From Ramlibacter sp. (GTDB lineage: Bacteria; Pseudomonadota; Gammaproteobacteria; Burkholderiales; Burkholderiaceae_C): 64,000 bases of DNA. Of this stretch, positions 31,822 to 40,521 are shown in pieces. Position numbers and translations under genes: made by a program. Position 1 is the stretch's first letter. Each line of letters starts with the position of its first letter. The notes under the pieces are model-generated. The model ran no database searches and had not been told where the DNA came from. It was given only the letters and a program-made list of their open reading frames with translations. The DNA lies in the NCBI GenBank assembly GCA_030695945.1, contig JAUYOG010000049.1, positions 240,242 to 304,241 on the forward strand. The letters run 5' to 3'.

Positions 31822-31858
31822 CAAAGCCCACCGCCGGCGGCGCACGCGCTACCGGCTC

Positions 31859-31877
31859 CCGCGGGAATAGCCCGCGG
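31859..31877 (+). other. strong hairpin in front of rpsD
   Basis: CCGCGGG (31859-31865) and CCCGCGG (31871-31877) form a perfect 7-bp all-GC stem with loop AATAG, ending 23 nt before the rpsD GTG. It could affect rpsD translation or mark an RNA-processing or S4-binding site; no function is shown. Confidence 0.4.
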
Positions 31878-31900
31878 CAGATGTAGACAAAGGAAGCAAA

Positions 31901-32524
31901 GTGGCACGTTACCTCGGCCCCAAGGCCAAACTCTCACGCCGTGAAGGCACGGACCTGTTCCTCAAGAGCGCCCGCCGCTCGCTGGCGGACAAGGCCAAGT
32001 TCGACTCCAAGCCCGGCCAGCACGGCCGCACTTCCGGCCAGCGCACGTCCGATTTCGGCCTGCAACTGCGCGAGAAGCAGAAGGTCAAGCGCATGTACGG
32101 CATCCTGGAGCGCCAGTTCCGCCGTTACTTCGAAGAAGCCGATCGCCGCAAGGGCAACACCGGCGCCAACCTGCTGTTCATCCTCGAGTCCCGCCTGGAC
32201 AACGTGGTGTACCGCATGGGCTTCGGCTCCACCCGCGCCGAGGCGCGCCAGCTGGTGAGCCACAAGGCCATCACGGTGAATGGCAATCCGGTCAACATTC
32301 CTTCGTACCTGGTCAAGACCGGCGACGTCATCGCCGTGCGTGACAAGTCCAAGAAGCAGAACCGCATCGTCGAAGCGCTGCAGCTGGCGCATCAAGTCGG
32401 GATTCCGGCCTGGGTAGAAGTGAACGCCGACAAGGCCGAGGGCACCTTCAAGAAGGTTCCGGACCGTGACGAATTCGCCGCCGACATCAACGAATCGCTG
32501 ATCGTCGAGCTGTACTCGAGGTAA
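31901..32524 (+). CDS. rpsD: 30S ribosomal protein S4
   Basis: The 207-residue protein starts at GTG 31901 with [18 protein letters not shown] after the initiator. The S4 RNA-binding domain is visible as [20 protein letters not shown] (about 98-117). S4 is a primary 16S rRNA binder and, in E. coli, the translational repressor of the alpha operon. Here it is flanked on both sides by hairpins. Confidence 0.97.
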   Translation: MARYLGPKAKLSRREGTDLFLKSARRSLADKAKFDSKPGQHGRTSGQRTSDFGLQLREKQKVKRMYGILERQFRRYFEEADRRKGNTGANLLFILESRLDNVVYRMGFGSTRAEARQLVSHKAITVNGNPVNIPSYLVKTGDVIAVRDKSKKQNRIVEALQLAHQVGIPAWVEVNADKAEGTFKKVPDRDEFAADINESLIVELYSR

Positions 32525-32535
32525 ACAGGGAGCTA

Positions 32536-32570
32536 CGAGGCTTAGCGCAGCCTCGTCCTTGTGTTTTTTT
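32536..32570 (+). terminator. intrinsic terminator between rpsD and rpoA
   Basis: CGAGGCT (32536-32542) and AGCCTCG (32549-32555) form a perfect 7-bp stem with loop TAGCGC, followed by TCCTTGTG and seven T residues to 32570. A second hairpin, CCCTGCGC (32574-32581) with GCGCAGGG (32594-32601), follows. Together they should lower transcription into rpoA. Confidence 0.65.
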
Positions 32571-32656
32571 GTTCCCTGCGCGTGGGGCACCGCGCGCAGG
32601 GCACTTCACCAGCCTTACCGGTGTAACGAGCCGGGGGTATTGAGAGGAAGTCCTGC

Positions 32657-33646
32657 ATGCAAACCAACCTGCTGAAACCCAAAGCCATCAACGTGGAACA
32701 GCTTGGCACCAACCGTGCCAAGGTGACGCTGGAGCCGTTCGAGCGCGGCTACGGCCATACCCTGGGCAACGCGCTTCGCCGCGTGCTCCTGTCGTCGATG
32801 GTGGGTTATGCGGCAACCGAAGTCACCATCGCCGGTGTCCTGCACGAGTACTCGTCGATCGACGGCGTCCAGGAAGACGTGGTCAGCATCCTGCTGAACC
32901 TGAAGGGCGTGGTCTTCAAGCTGCACAACCGCGACGAGGTGACCCTCTCGCTGCGCAAGGACGGCGAAGGCGTCGTCACGGCCGCGGACATCCAGACGCC
33001 GCATGACGTCGAAATCATCAACCCCGACCATGTGATCGCCCACCTGTCGCAAGGCGGCAAGATCGACATGCAGATCAAGGTTGAAAAGGGCCGCGGCTAT
33101 GTGCCGGGCACGATGCGCCGCTACGCCGACGAGCCGACCAAGTCGATCGGCCGGATCGTGCTGGACGCCTCGTTCTCGCCCGTCAAGCGCGTGAGCTACA
33201 CCGTCGAAAGCGCCCGCGTCGAGCAGCGCACCGACCTGGACAAACTGGTCGTCGAGATCGAGACCAACGGCGCGATCACTGCCGAAGACGCCGTGCGCGC
33301 CTCGGCCAAGATCCTGGTGGAACAACTGGCTGTGTTCGCGCAGCTCGAGGGCAGCGAACTGGCCGCCTTCGACCAGCCGGTCCAGCGCAGCTCACAGCAG
33401 TTCGACCCGATCCTGCTGCGTCCTGTCGACGAGCTCGAGCTCACCGTGCGTTCGGCCAACTGCCTGAAGGCCGAGAACATCTATTACATCGGTGACCTGA
33501 TCCAGCGCACCGAGAATGAGCTGCTCAAGACTCCCAACCTGGGCCGCAAGTCGCTGAACGAAATCAAGGAAGTGCTCGCCTCGCGCGGCCTGACCTTGGG
33601 CATGAAACTGGAAAGCTGGCCCCCCGCCGGCCTGGACAAGAGGTAA
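32657..33646 (+). CDS. rpoA: RNA polymerase alpha subunit
   Basis: The 329-residue subunit has an N-terminal dimerisation domain ([21 protein letters not shown], about 31-51) and a C-terminal domain with the UP-element and activator-contact helices ([38 protein letters not shown], from about 272). It seeds polymerase assembly. Its position after rpsD and before rplQ is the standard alpha operon. Ribosome binding site GAGAGGAAG precedes the ATG. Confidence 0.97.
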   Translation: MQTNLLKPKAINVEQLGTNRAKVTLEPFERGYGHTLGNALRRVLLSSMVGYAATEVTIAGVLHEYSSIDGVQEDVVSILLNLKGVVFKLHNRDEVTLSLRKDGEGVVTAADIQTPHDVEIINPDHVIAHLSQGGKIDMQIKVEKGRGYVPGTMRRYADEPTKSIGRIVLDASFSPVKRVSYTVESARVEQRTDLDKLVVEIETNGAITAEDAVRASAKILVEQLAVFAQLEGSELAAFDQPVQRSSQQFDPILLRPVDELELTVRSANCLKAENIYYIGDLIQRTENELLKTPNLGRKSLNEIKEVLASRGLTLGMKLESWPPAGLDKR

Positions 33647-33656
33647 AGGCTGAAGG

Positions 33657-33684
33657 ACAAGGCTGCCGCGTGCGGTTGCCTTGT
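33657..33684 (+). other. hairpin between rpoA and rplQ
   Basis: ACAAGGC (33657-33663) pairs with GCCTTGT (33678-33684), with CCGC/GCGG paired inside. No clear T-run follows, so it is more likely an RNA-processing or attenuation structure than a full terminator. Confidence 0.4.
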
Positions 33685-33751
33685 TATCTCCTTCGCGAAG
33701 CACCTTCAGTACCTGATACGGCTGAGGGATTAATAAGGAAAGGAACACACC

Positions 33752-34147
33752 ATGCGTCACGGCCACGGCCTTCGTAAACTCAACCGCACGAGCGAGCACC
33801 GCCTCGCCATGCTGCGCAACATGATGAATTCGCTTCTGGAACACGAAGTCATCAAGACCACGGTCCCCAAGGCCAAGGAACTGCGCCGCGTCGTCGAACC
33901 CATGATCACGCTCGCCAAGGAGCCGACTGTCGCCAACAAGCGGCTCGCCTTCGACCGCCTGCGCGACCGCGACATCGTGACCAAGCTCTTCGGCGAACTC
34001 GGCCCGCGCTACCAGGCGCGCCCGGGCGGCTACACCCGCATCCTGAAGATGGGCTTCCGTGTCGGAGACAATGCGCCGATGGCGCTCGTCGAACTGGTCG
34101 ACCGGCCCGAGCCGGCAGCGGAAACCGAAGCCCCTGCAGCGGAATAA
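33752..34147 (+). CDS. rplQ: 50S ribosomal protein L17
   Basis: The 131-residue protein begins [20 protein letters not shown], the invariant L17 N-terminus, and ends in an acidic Ala/Glu tail (ETEAPAAE) typical of beta-proteobacteria. It lies at the peptide-exit side of the 50S subunit. It closes the cluster; the initiator tRNA gene starts 31 nt after its stop. Confidence 0.97.
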   Translation: MRHGHGLRKLNRTSEHRLAMLRNMMNSLLEHEVIKTTVPKAKELRRVVEPMITLAKEPTVANKRLAFDRLRDRDIVTKLFGELGPRYQARPGGYTRILKMGFRVGDNAPMALVELVDRPEPAAETEAPAAE

Positions 34148-34161
34148 GCGCAGCGTTCGGA

Positions 34162-34167
34162 TATAAT
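34162..34167 (+). promoter_or_regulatory. -10 box for the tRNA-fMet gene
   Basis: A perfect TATAAT lies 11 nt before the tRNA 5' end. No good -35 hexamer is visible at 17-nt spacing, which would fall in the last codons of rplQ. Confidence 0.5.
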
Positions 34168-34178
34168 TTCTCTCTTGA

Positions 34179-34255
<77 letters not shown>

Positions 34256-34282
34256 ACACGATAGCGGTTTCCGCTCACGACA

Positions 34283-34311
34283 ACGCCCACTTCCCGGTGG
34301 GCGTTTTTTTT
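34283..34311 (+). terminator. intrinsic terminator after tRNA-fMet
   Basis: CGCCCAC (34284-34290) and GTGGGCG (34297-34303) form a perfect stem with loop TTCCCG, extended by an A-T pair, followed by eight T residues. It ends transcription of the tRNA and possibly of the whole ribosomal cluster. Confidence 0.9.
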
Positions 34312-34400
34312 CGTCGGCTCGTTGCAGCCGCCGGCGAAAAGCGGTGCAATGAGTGATTCACGAAACGCACGGCCTGCGATCATCTGAAGGAGGCAACGAC

Positions 34401-35114
34401 ATGTCACTCATCGGTGTCTTCGGCGGCATGGGCCCTTCGGCGACAGTGGACTTCATGGACAAGCTGGTCCAGCTGACCCCGGCCAGCCGCGACCAGGAGC
34501 ACCTGCCCGTCGTGGTGGCAAACTTTCCCCACATCCCCGATCGTTCGCGCGCCATCCTCGGGCAAGGTTCTGATCCTCTCCCGCAACTGCTCAAGGGGAT
34601 CACTTTCCTCAACGAAGCCGGCGTGGGCGTCATTGCCATTCCGTGCAACTCTTCGCACCACTGGTACGAGCAGATGAGCCGTGCCAGCGCAGCGCACGTG
34701 CTGCACATCGCACGCAGTTGCGTTGCTGCCCTCCAGGAGGGGTCGGAACGGGTAGCCATCTTCGCGACGCGCGGAACGCTTGTCTCCGGCTTCTACCAGC
34801 GCGAATTAAGGGCGCGGGGAATCGATTTCCTCGCGCACGATGTGCAAGCCCTGCAGGCTTCGGTGGACGACTGCATTCGCGAAGTGAAGGCCGGGAAAGC
34901 CAGCGCCGGTGGGGCCAGCCTGGACAGGGCGCTCCGTCGCGCGCGGGAGCACGGCGCGACCGCGGTGATCATGGGATGCACGGAACTCCCGATCGCCGCC
35001 CGCCATGCGACCTCCCACGGCCTGCGCCTTGTGGACAGTTCGCTGGAGCTGGCGCGAGCCACCGTGAACTACGCGCTGGAGCGCGGCTGGAACAGGCCAG
35101 GGTGGGAGGTCTGA
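34401..35114 (+). CDS. aspartate/glutamate racemase family protein
   Basis: The 237-residue protein begins MSLIGVFGGMGPSATVDFMDKL after a clear AAGGAGG site, which decides the start over an upstream ATG at 34353. The two catalytic cysteines lie in VIAIPCNSSHHWYE (about 76-89) and VIMGCTELPI (about 194-203). The enzyme racemises an acidic amino acid, probably aspartate, without PLP. It is a single gene between two tRNA genes, and the exact substrate is not determined by sequence. Confidence 0.88.
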   Translation: MSLIGVFGGMGPSATVDFMDKLVQLTPASRDQEHLPVVVANFPHIPDRSRAILGQGSDPLPQLLKGITFLNEAGVGVIAIPCNSSHHWYEQMSRASAAHVLHIARSCVAALQEGSERVAIFATRGTLVSGFYQRELRARGIDFLAHDVQALQASVDDCIREVKAGKASAGGASLDRALRRAREHGATAVIMGCTELPIAARHATSHGLRLVDSSLELARATVNYALERGWNRPGWEV

Positions 35115-35177
35115 AGCAGGAGGGCGTGGCGGCTCGCGCGGGGTTACCGCTGCGGGCACTGGGCAAAAATGAAAATC

Positions 35178-35253
35178 TGGTGCGGCTGGCGGGGATCGAA
35201 CCCACGACCCTTGGCTTCGGAGGCCAATACTCTATCCACTGAGCTACAGCCGC
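35178..35253 (-). tRNA. tRNA-Arg (anticodon CCG)
   Basis: A 76-nt minus-strand cloverleaf: acceptor GCGGCTG paired with CAGCCGC, D arm with TAGCTCAGTGGATAGAG, anticodon stem TTGGC/GCCAA with loop CTCCGAA giving anticodon CCG, T arm GTGGGTTCGATCCCCGC, encoded CCA. It reads the CGG arginine codon, common in this GC-rich genome. Confidence 0.96.
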
Positions 35254-35344
35254 ATCGATGGTTGACGCGAGCGTGCATTATCCCTGAAGCGGCAAGTCCC
35301 CGTCGCGCGCCGGCCGGGCTGGGGTTCGGACACGACCCGCTGGC

Positions 35345-35350
35345 TATAAT
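35345..35350 (+). promoter_or_regulatory. -10 box upstream of cytochrome c gene
   Basis: A perfect TATAAT lies 41 nt before the start codon of the di-haem cytochrome gene. No consensus -35 box is seen at normal spacing, so activation by another factor is possible. Confidence 0.5.
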
Positions 35351-35390
35351 CAAAGGTTGATTTTCACGCCCCGAACAATTTGAGGACGCC

Positions 35391-36305
35391 ATGAGCGACA
35401 GCACGCAGGAAGAAGCCCACACCGGCCCGATCAAGACCCCGAAACAGCTGCTTCTTGCTGTCCTGTTTGCATTCGTCGTTCCCGTGATCATCATCATCGG
35501 GCTCGTGGCCTATGTGGTTGCCGAGAACAAGCCGGCCGGCAGCACCCAGGCGGAAAGCCAAGCGCTGGGCGGAGTGACGGCGCAGGACATGGAGAAGGGT
35601 GTGGCCGAGCGCATCCGCAAGGTCGGCCTCGTCGAAATCCGCGATGCCAACCGTCCGCTCAAGGGCGGCGAGGAAGTCTTCAAGGCGCAGTGCACCGCCT
35701 GCCACACGCCCGGTGCGGCGGGTGCCCCGAAGGTGGGCGATGCGCCGGCCTGGGCCGCGCGCATCCGTACCGGCTTCGATGCGCTGGTGCAATCGGCGCT
35801 CAAGGGCAAGGGCGCCATGCCGGCTCAAGGCGGCGGCGACTTCAACGACACGGAGATCGCACGGGCCGTTGCCTACATGGCCAACACCAGCGGAGCAAAA
35901 TTCGCGGAGCCGAGCGCGCCGGCGGCTGCGGCGCCGACAGCTGCTGCGTCGGCCGCGGCGACCGTCCAGACGGCGGCTCCCGCCGCCGCATTCCCTGCAT
36001 CCGCCGCAGCTGCGGCACCGGTCGCGGTTGCCGCGCCTGCGGCTGCACCGCAAACCGCGGCCGCAGGAGCCGGCGGCGAGGCCCTGTACAAGCAGGCTTG
36101 CTTTGCCTGCCACGCCACCGGGGCCGCGAATGCGCCCAAGCTCGGCGACAAGGCAGCGTGGGCGCCGCGCATCAAGCAGGGCATGCCGACGATGATGCAG
36201 TCGGCCCTCAAGGGCAAGGGTGCCATGCCGCCGAAGGGTGGGTCCACGGCGCCGGATGACCAAGTGCAGGCAGCCGTGGAGTACATGGTGAACGCGTCGA
36301 AGTAA
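35391..36305 (+). CDS. membrane-anchored di-haem cytochrome c (c5-like)
   Basis: The 304-residue protein has an N-terminal transmembrane anchor (about residues 19-44) and two cytochrome c domains with haem sites CTACH at 101-105 and CFACH at 237-241. Both domains carry nearly the same downstream sequence (SALKGKGAMP, with the axial Met), so they arose by internal duplication. An Ala/Pro-rich flexible linker runs from about 173 to 227. It probably carries electrons at the periplasmic face towards a terminal oxidase. It has its own -10 box and a strong terminator, so it is monocistronic. Confidence 0.88.
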   Translation: MSDSTQEEAHTGPIKTPKQLLLAVLFAFVVPVIIIIGLVAYVVAENKPAGSTQAESQALGGVTAQDMEKGVAERIRKVGLVEIRDANRPLKGGEEVFKAQCTACHTPGAAGAPKVGDAPAWAARIRTGFDALVQSALKGKGAMPAQGGGDFNDTEIARAVAYMANTSGAKFAEPSAPAAAAPTAAASAAATVQTAAPAAAFPASAAAAAPVAVAAPAAAPQTAAAGAGGEALYKQACFACHATGAANAPKLGDKAAWAPRIKQGMPTMMQSALKGKGAMPPKGGSTAPDDQVQAAVEYMVNASK

Positions 36306-36322
36306 TGCGCGCGTGCATCCAG

Positions 36323-36351
36323 AAGGCCGGTCGCTGACCGGCCTTTTCTTT
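36323..36351 (+). terminator. intrinsic terminator of the cytochrome c gene
   Basis: AAGGCCGGTC (36323-36332) and GACCGGCCTT (36336-36345) form a perfect 10-bp stem with a 3-nt loop, followed by TTCTTT. It lies between the convergent cytochrome gene and the minus-strand hypothetical gene. Confidence 0.92.
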
Positions 36352-36356
36352 GTATT

Positions 36357-36896
36357 TCAGGAGACCGCGGCAGACTGCCGTACAGCAGCCGGACTGCACA
36401 CATACCCGAAGCTCACCGGCAATTCGGCGGCAAGCATTTCCTCGGGCGTCCACAAGCCCTGTTCGATCGCCTCGGCAGCCTGACCGACATCGAGCGTGTG
36501 CACGAGCCCGAAGCCCAGATCGCAATCCAGGTAGAGGCGCCCGCTTTCGTCCATGATGCAGCGTCGAGGTACGGCGACCCGGCCCGTGTGCGCTGCCACG
36601 CTATGGTCCGGCCCCAGCCGCCACACCAACGGCGCCACTTCGAGTTCCACATACACGCGTTGGGGGCCGTTCTGGAAATACCACTGCCCGTGGGCATCGC
36701 GGTCGTAGTTGCGGTGGATGAAGTCCACCAGCTTCTCGTGCCGCAGCAGCGAGCCCTTGCTCTGCGGGAACGGCCCGGCGGCCTGGGCGCGATCATCGCG
36801 CATGTACCAGTTGCCACGCGCGTCCAGGCCCAGCCATCCATAGCAATGCGGCACATTGGGCCACTTGGCGATGGCCTGGCGGACGATGTCATCCAT
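36357..36896 (-). CDS. conserved hypothetical protein
   Basis: A 179-residue soluble protein beginning MDDIVRQAIAKWPNVPHCYG, with WLGLDARGNWYMRDDRAQAAG and HGQWYFQNGPQRVYVELEV repeated-looking motifs, each with an aromatic-rich strand. I recall near-identical N-termini among Burkholderiales hypothetical proteins (annotated under a DUF29xx name), but I cannot name the family reliably. No signal peptide, membrane helix or catalytic motif is visible. Start 36896 is preferred to 36908 because GGA lies 7 nt upstream. The strong minus-strand terminator at 36981-37012 isolates it from the GMC gene. Confidence 0.75.
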   Translation of the reverse strand: MDDIVRQAIAKWPNVPHCYGWLGLDARGNWYMRDDRAQAAGPFPQSKGSLLRHEKLVDFIHRNYDRDAHGQWYFQNGPQRVYVELEVAPLVWRLGPDHSVAAHTGRVAVPRRCIMDESGRLYLDCDLGFGLVHTLDVGQAAEAIEQGLWTPEEMLAAELPVSFGYVCSPAAVRQSAAVS

Positions 36897-36908
36897 GATG
36901 GAATCCAT

Positions 36909-37195
36909 TATCGGCCGCCCAGGCTCGGGACGGGGGAGACTGCCAGGCAGGCAGCGGGCAAGCTCAGCGGTACGCCGCACAAATAAAAAGGCGCCGCGGT
37001 CGGCGGCGCCTTGTGAACGGCATCTCGCGGGACGCCTGAAACGGAATCTATTCGGTATTCTGGGGTTGTCTCCTCGGTCCCTCGCCCTCGCGGGCCCTTC
37101 ACGCCCGCATGCGAGTGGTCGCACTCTAGTCCCCGCACCGCCCCGGTGCATCGGGACTTTCCCGCCCCGGTGACGTCCCCCCGCGCGGGATCATG
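36909..37195 (-). other. non-coding gap with minus-strand hairpins
   Basis: This 287-nt gap contains no convincing gene. On the minus strand it holds GCGGGC/GCCCGC and GGCGTC/GATGCC hairpins and ends at the intrinsic terminator at 36981-37012. It may be the 3' untranslated region of the GMC gene or a small RNA; no promoter with both boxes was found. Confidence 0.35.
36981..37012 (-). terminator. intrinsic terminator on minus strand
   Basis: A perfect 10-bp stem (AAGGCGCCGC at 36988-36997, GCGGCGCCTT at 37003-37012) is followed, reading the minus strand, by TTTATTT (36987 down to 36981). It terminates a transcript coming from the GMC side. Confidence 0.85.
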
Positions 37196-38839
37196 CTAGG
37201 ACACGCGCTCGGGTGTGGCTTCGCTGAGGATCCACCCCGCGGCCTTCTCGGCGATCATCAGCGCAGGCGAGTTGGTATTGCCGCTGGTGATGGTCGGCAT
37301 GACGCCCGCGTCCACCACGCGCAGGCCGCCGATTCCCCACACTCGCAGGCGCGAGTCGAGCACGGCCATGGGGTCGTCGGCGCGTCCCATCTTCGTGGTG
37401 CCCACCGGATGGAAGATGGTGGTCGCGATGTCGCCGGCCAGCCGCGCCAGTTCCTCGTCGCTCTGGTACTGAACGCCCGGTTTCCACTCCTGCGGCTGGT
37501 ACTTTGCCAGCGCGGGCTGCGCGACGATGCGGCGCGTGATGCGCAGCGAGTCGGCGGCGACCTTGCGGTCTTCGGGCGTGCTCAGGTAATTGGGCGCGAT
37601 CGCGGGCGCGTCCTCGAACTTGTTGCTGCGGATTCGAACGCTCCCGCGGCTGGTGGGGTTGAGGTTGCAGACGCTTGCCGTGAAGGCGTTGAAGGCGTGC
37701 AGCGGCTCACCGAAGGCATCCAGGCTGAGCGGCTGGACGTGATACTCGATATTGGGATAAGGGAAGTCGGGCGAGCTGCGCGTGAAGGCGCCGAGCTGCG
37801 AAGGCGCCATGCTCATCGGGCCGCTGCGCTTGAGGCCGTACTCCAGCCCGATCTTCAGCTTGCCCCACCAGCTGTTGGCCAGCGTGTTCAGCGTCGTCAC
37901 CCCGTCGACCTTGAACACCGCGCGAATCTGCAGGTGGTCCTGCAGGTTCTCGCCGACGCCGGGCAACTCGTGCAGCACCGGGATGCCAAGTTGCGTGAGC
38001 AAGCCCGCCGGCCCGATGCCGGAGAGTTGCAGGATCTGCGGCGAGCCGATGCTCCCGGCGCTGAGGATCACCTCCCGCGCGGCAGTGACGGTGACCATTT
38101 CGTTGCCGGTCCACACGTGCGCGCCGGTGCAGCGCTTGCTGCCGTCCGGCTGATGCTCGATGACCAGGCGCACCACCTGGGCCGAAGTCCACATCTCGAA
38201 ATTGGGCCGCCCGTAGCAGATCGGCCGCAGGAAAGCCTTGGCCGTGTTCCAGCGCCAGCCGTTCTTCTGGTTCACCTGGAAGTAGCCCACGCCCTCGTTG
38301 TCGCCGCGGTTGAAGTCCTCGGTGTGCGGAATGCCGGACTCCTGCGCCGCCTGCGCGAACGCGTCCAGGATGTCCCAGCGCAGACGCTGGCGCTCCACGC
38401 GCCATTCACCGCCGGCTCCGTGCGCCGCATCCGCGCCCTTGTAATAGTCTTCATGCTTTTTGAAGTCAGGCAGGCAATCCTGCCAGCTCCAGCCGGCGTC
38501 GCCGGTGGCCTGGGCCCAGCTGTCGTAATCGCGGGCCTGGCCACGCATGTAGATCATGCCGTTGATGCTGGAGCAGCCCCCCAGCGTCTTGCCGCGCGGG
38601 TAGCGCAGTTGCCGCCCGTTCAGGCCCGCGTCGGGCTCGGTCTTGTACAGCCAGTCGGTGCGCGCATTGCCGATGCAATAGAGGTAGCCGACCGGGATGT
38701 GGATCCAGTGGTAGTCGTCCTTGCGCCCCGCTTCGAGCAGCAGGACGCGCTTCGAGGGATCGGCGGAGAGCCGGTTGGCCAGCAGGCAGCCGGCGGTGCC
38801 GGCCCCGATGATCACGTAGTCGAAGTAGGTGTCGCTCAT
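37196..38839 (-). CDS. GMC-family FAD-dependent oxidoreductase
   Basis: The 547-residue flavoprotein begins MSDTYFDYVIIGAGTAGCLL with the ADP-binding GxGxxG motif (about 10-15), then GKTLGGCSSINGMIYMRG (about 84-101), the GMC signature 2 region SAGSIGSPQILQLSGIG (about 255-271), and the C-terminal HPVGTTKMG and NTNSPALMIAEKAA segments that place the catalytic His and Asn. Such enzymes oxidise alcohols; choline dehydrogenase is the best known but this substrate is open. It is 23 nt after mmsA and likely co-transcribed with it. Confidence 0.9.
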   Translation of the reverse strand: MSDTYFDYVIIGAGTAGCLLANRLSADPSKRVLLLEAGRKDDYHWIHIPVGYLYCIGNARTDWLYKTEPDAGLNGRQLRYPRGKTLGGCSSINGMIYMRGQARDYDSWAQATGDAGWSWQDCLPDFKKHEDYYKGADAAHGAGGEWRVERQRLRWDILDAFAQAAQESGIPHTEDFNRGDNEGVGYFQVNQKNGWRWNTAKAFLRPICYGRPNFEMWTSAQVVRLVIEHQPDGSKRCTGAHVWTGNEMVTVTAAREVILSAGSIGSPQILQLSGIGPAGLLTQLGIPVLHELPGVGENLQDHLQIRAVFKVDGVTTLNTLANSWWGKLKIGLEYGLKRSGPMSMAPSQLGAFTRSSPDFPYPNIEYHVQPLSLDAFGEPLHAFNAFTASVCNLNPTSRGSVRIRSNKFEDAPAIAPNYLSTPEDRKVAADSLRITRRIVAQPALAKYQPQEWKPGVQYQSDEELARLAGDIATTIFHPVGTTKMGRADDPMAVLDSRLRVWGIGGLRVVDAGVMPTITSGNTNSPALMIAEKAAGWILSEATPERVS

Positions 38840-38862
38840 CCGTTGAGCTTACTGCGCCGCGC

Positions 38863-40404
38863 TTACTTGGCCGTTGGCATCACGAACTCGGCGCCCTTGC
38901 CGATGCTCTCCGGCCAGCGCTGCATGATGGACTTTTGCTTGGTGTAGAAGCGCACGCCTTCCTCGCCGTAGGCATGCATGTCGCCGAACAGGCTCTTCTT
39001 CCAGCCGCCGAAACCATGCCACGCCATCGGCACGGGGATCGGCACGTTGATGCCCACCATGCCCACCTGCACCCGGCGGCTGAACTCGCGCGCCACGTTG
39101 CCGTCGCTCGTGAAGCAGGAAACGCCGTTGCCGTACTCGTGCGAGTTGACCAGGTCCACCGCCGCTGCGAGATCCTTCACGCGCACGCAGCCCAACACCG
39201 GGCCGAAGATTTCTTCCTTGTAGATCTTCATGTCGGGCGTCACGTTGTCGAACAGTGTGCCGCCGATCCAGAAGCCGTTGTCGCAGCCCGCGCCGGCTTT
39301 CGCGGCCTGGAACTTGCGGCCGTCGACCACCAGCTTGGCGCCTTCGCTCTCGCCCTGGCCGATGTAGCCGGTGATGCGGCTCGCCGCGGCGGCGCTGACG
39401 ATGGGGCCCATCTCGGCATCGAGCTCGGTGCCGTTCTTGATCTTCAGCTGCTGGGTGCGCTCGGCCAGCAGCGGCATGATGCGGTCGGCCGCGTCGCCCA
39501 CCAGCACGCCGAGCGAAATCGCCATGCAGCGCTCGCCGGCGGAGCCGAAGGCCGAGCCGATCAGCGCGTCGACGACCTGGTTCATATCGGCATCGGGCAT
39601 CACCACCATGTGGTTCTTGGCGCCGCCCAGCGCCTGCACCCGCTTGCCGTGGCGGGCGCCGGTTTCGTAGATCTTCTGCGCGATGGCCGTGGAGCCGACG
39701 AAGGAGATCGCCTTCACGCCGGGGTGTTCGAGCAGCGCATCGACCGCGTCCTTGTCGCCCTGAACGACGTTGAACACGCCGTCGGGCAGCCCCGCTTCCT
39801 TCAGCAGGCGCGCCATCATCAGCGAGGCGGACGGGTCGAGCGGGCTGGGCTTGAGGATGAAGCAGTTGCCCGCGGCGATCGCCACCGGGTACATCCACAT
39901 GGGCACCATCACCGGGAAGTTGAACGGCGTGATGCCGGCCACCACGCCCAGGGGCTGGCGCATCGTCCAGTTGTCCATGCCGGTGGACACCTGGTCGGTG
40001 TAGTCGCCCTTGAGCAGCTGCGGGATGCCGCAGGCGAACTCGATGATGTCGATGCCGCGGGACACTTCGCCCTGCGCATCCGTGAACACCTTGCCATGCT
40101 CGGCGGTGATTGCATGGGCCAACGCGTCGCGATCCCGGTTCACCAGCTCCAGGAACTTGAACATCACCCGCGCGCGGCGGATCGGCGGCGTGTCCGCCCA
40201 GGCGGGGAAGGCCGCCTCGGCGGCCGCGACGGCGGCGCCGACTTCGGCAGTGTTGGCCAAGGCGACCTTGCCCGTGACGGCGCCCGTGGCGGGGTTGAAG
40301 ACGTCGGCGCGGCGGCCGCTCTGGCCCGGCACGGCCCGGCCGGCAATCCAGTGTTCGATCGATGCGGTGGCGGCCTGGGCCAGGGACTTGTCGGGGGCGT
40401 TCAT
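38863..40404 (-). CDS. mmsA: CoA-acylating methylmalonate-semialdehyde dehydrogenase
   Basis: The 513-residue aldehyde dehydrogenase carries [20 protein letters not shown] (about 163-182), the nucleophile in [17 protein letters not shown] (about 301-317) and NPIP-like '[19 protein letters not shown]' near 470, all typical of MmsA, which converts methylmalonate or malonate semialdehyde to propionyl- or acetyl-CoA. Start 40404 is the MNAPDKS start; a longer open frame to 40500 runs through the regulator's operator. It is divergent from a LysR gene and upstream of a GMC alcohol oxidase, suggesting a branched-chain, beta-alanine or polyol breakdown pathway. Confidence 0.92.
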   Translation of the reverse strand: MNAPDKSLAQAATASIEHWIAGRAVPGQSGRRADVFNPATGAVTGKVALANTAEVGAAVAAAEAAFPAWADTPPIRRARVMFKFLELVNRDRDALAHAITAEHGKVFTDAQGEVSRGIDIIEFACGIPQLLKGDYTDQVSTGMDNWTMRQPLGVVAGITPFNFPVMVPMWMYPVAIAAGNCFILKPSPLDPSASLMMARLLKEAGLPDGVFNVVQGDKDAVDALLEHPGVKAISFVGSTAIAQKIYETGARHGKRVQALGGAKNHMVVMPDADMNQVVDALIGSAFGSAGERCMAISLGVLVGDAADRIMPLLAERTQQLKIKNGTELDAEMGPIVSAAAASRITGYIGQGESEGAKLVVDGRKFQAAKAGAGCDNGFWIGGTLFDNVTPDMKIYKEEIFGPVLGCVRVKDLAAAVDLVNSHEYGNGVSCFTSDGNVAREFSRRVQVGMVGINVPIPVPMAWHGFGGWKKSLFGDMHAYGEEGVRFYTKQKSIMQRWPESIGKGAEFVMPTAK

Positions 40405-40493
40405 GCGGGTGGCTTTCTCGAAGAAGGGGACGGGGAAGCATTCCAGTCTATGCCTGCGCCGGTCCTTTGCAAATAGCCGGAACGTGATTACAT

Positions 40494-40511
40494 TGTTCAT
40501 TCAATTGAACA
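40494..40511. promoter_or_regulatory. inverted repeat operator candidate (LysR/mmsA)
   Basis: TGTTCA (40494-40499) and TGAACA (40506-40511) are perfect inverted repeats with a 6-nt centre, located 11 nt before the LysR start in the divergent mmsA intergenic region. A LysR autoregulatory site is likely by position; binding is inferred. Confidence 0.5.
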
Positions 40512-40521
40512 GTTGGATGCC

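Noticed and set aside
33657..33684. Full terminator between rpoA and rplQ
   Set aside because: The stem is good but only TATCTCC follows, so efficient intrinsic termination is unlikely.
35953..36075. Ala/Pro repeats in the cytochrome c linker looking like a DNA repeat
   Set aside because: Codons vary and there is no unit length; it is a low-complexity linker, not a tandem repeat or CRISPR.
37193..38947. 584-codon plus-strand frame antisense to the GMC gene
   Set aside because: Mirror of the GMC coding strand; no start signal and no recognised motif.
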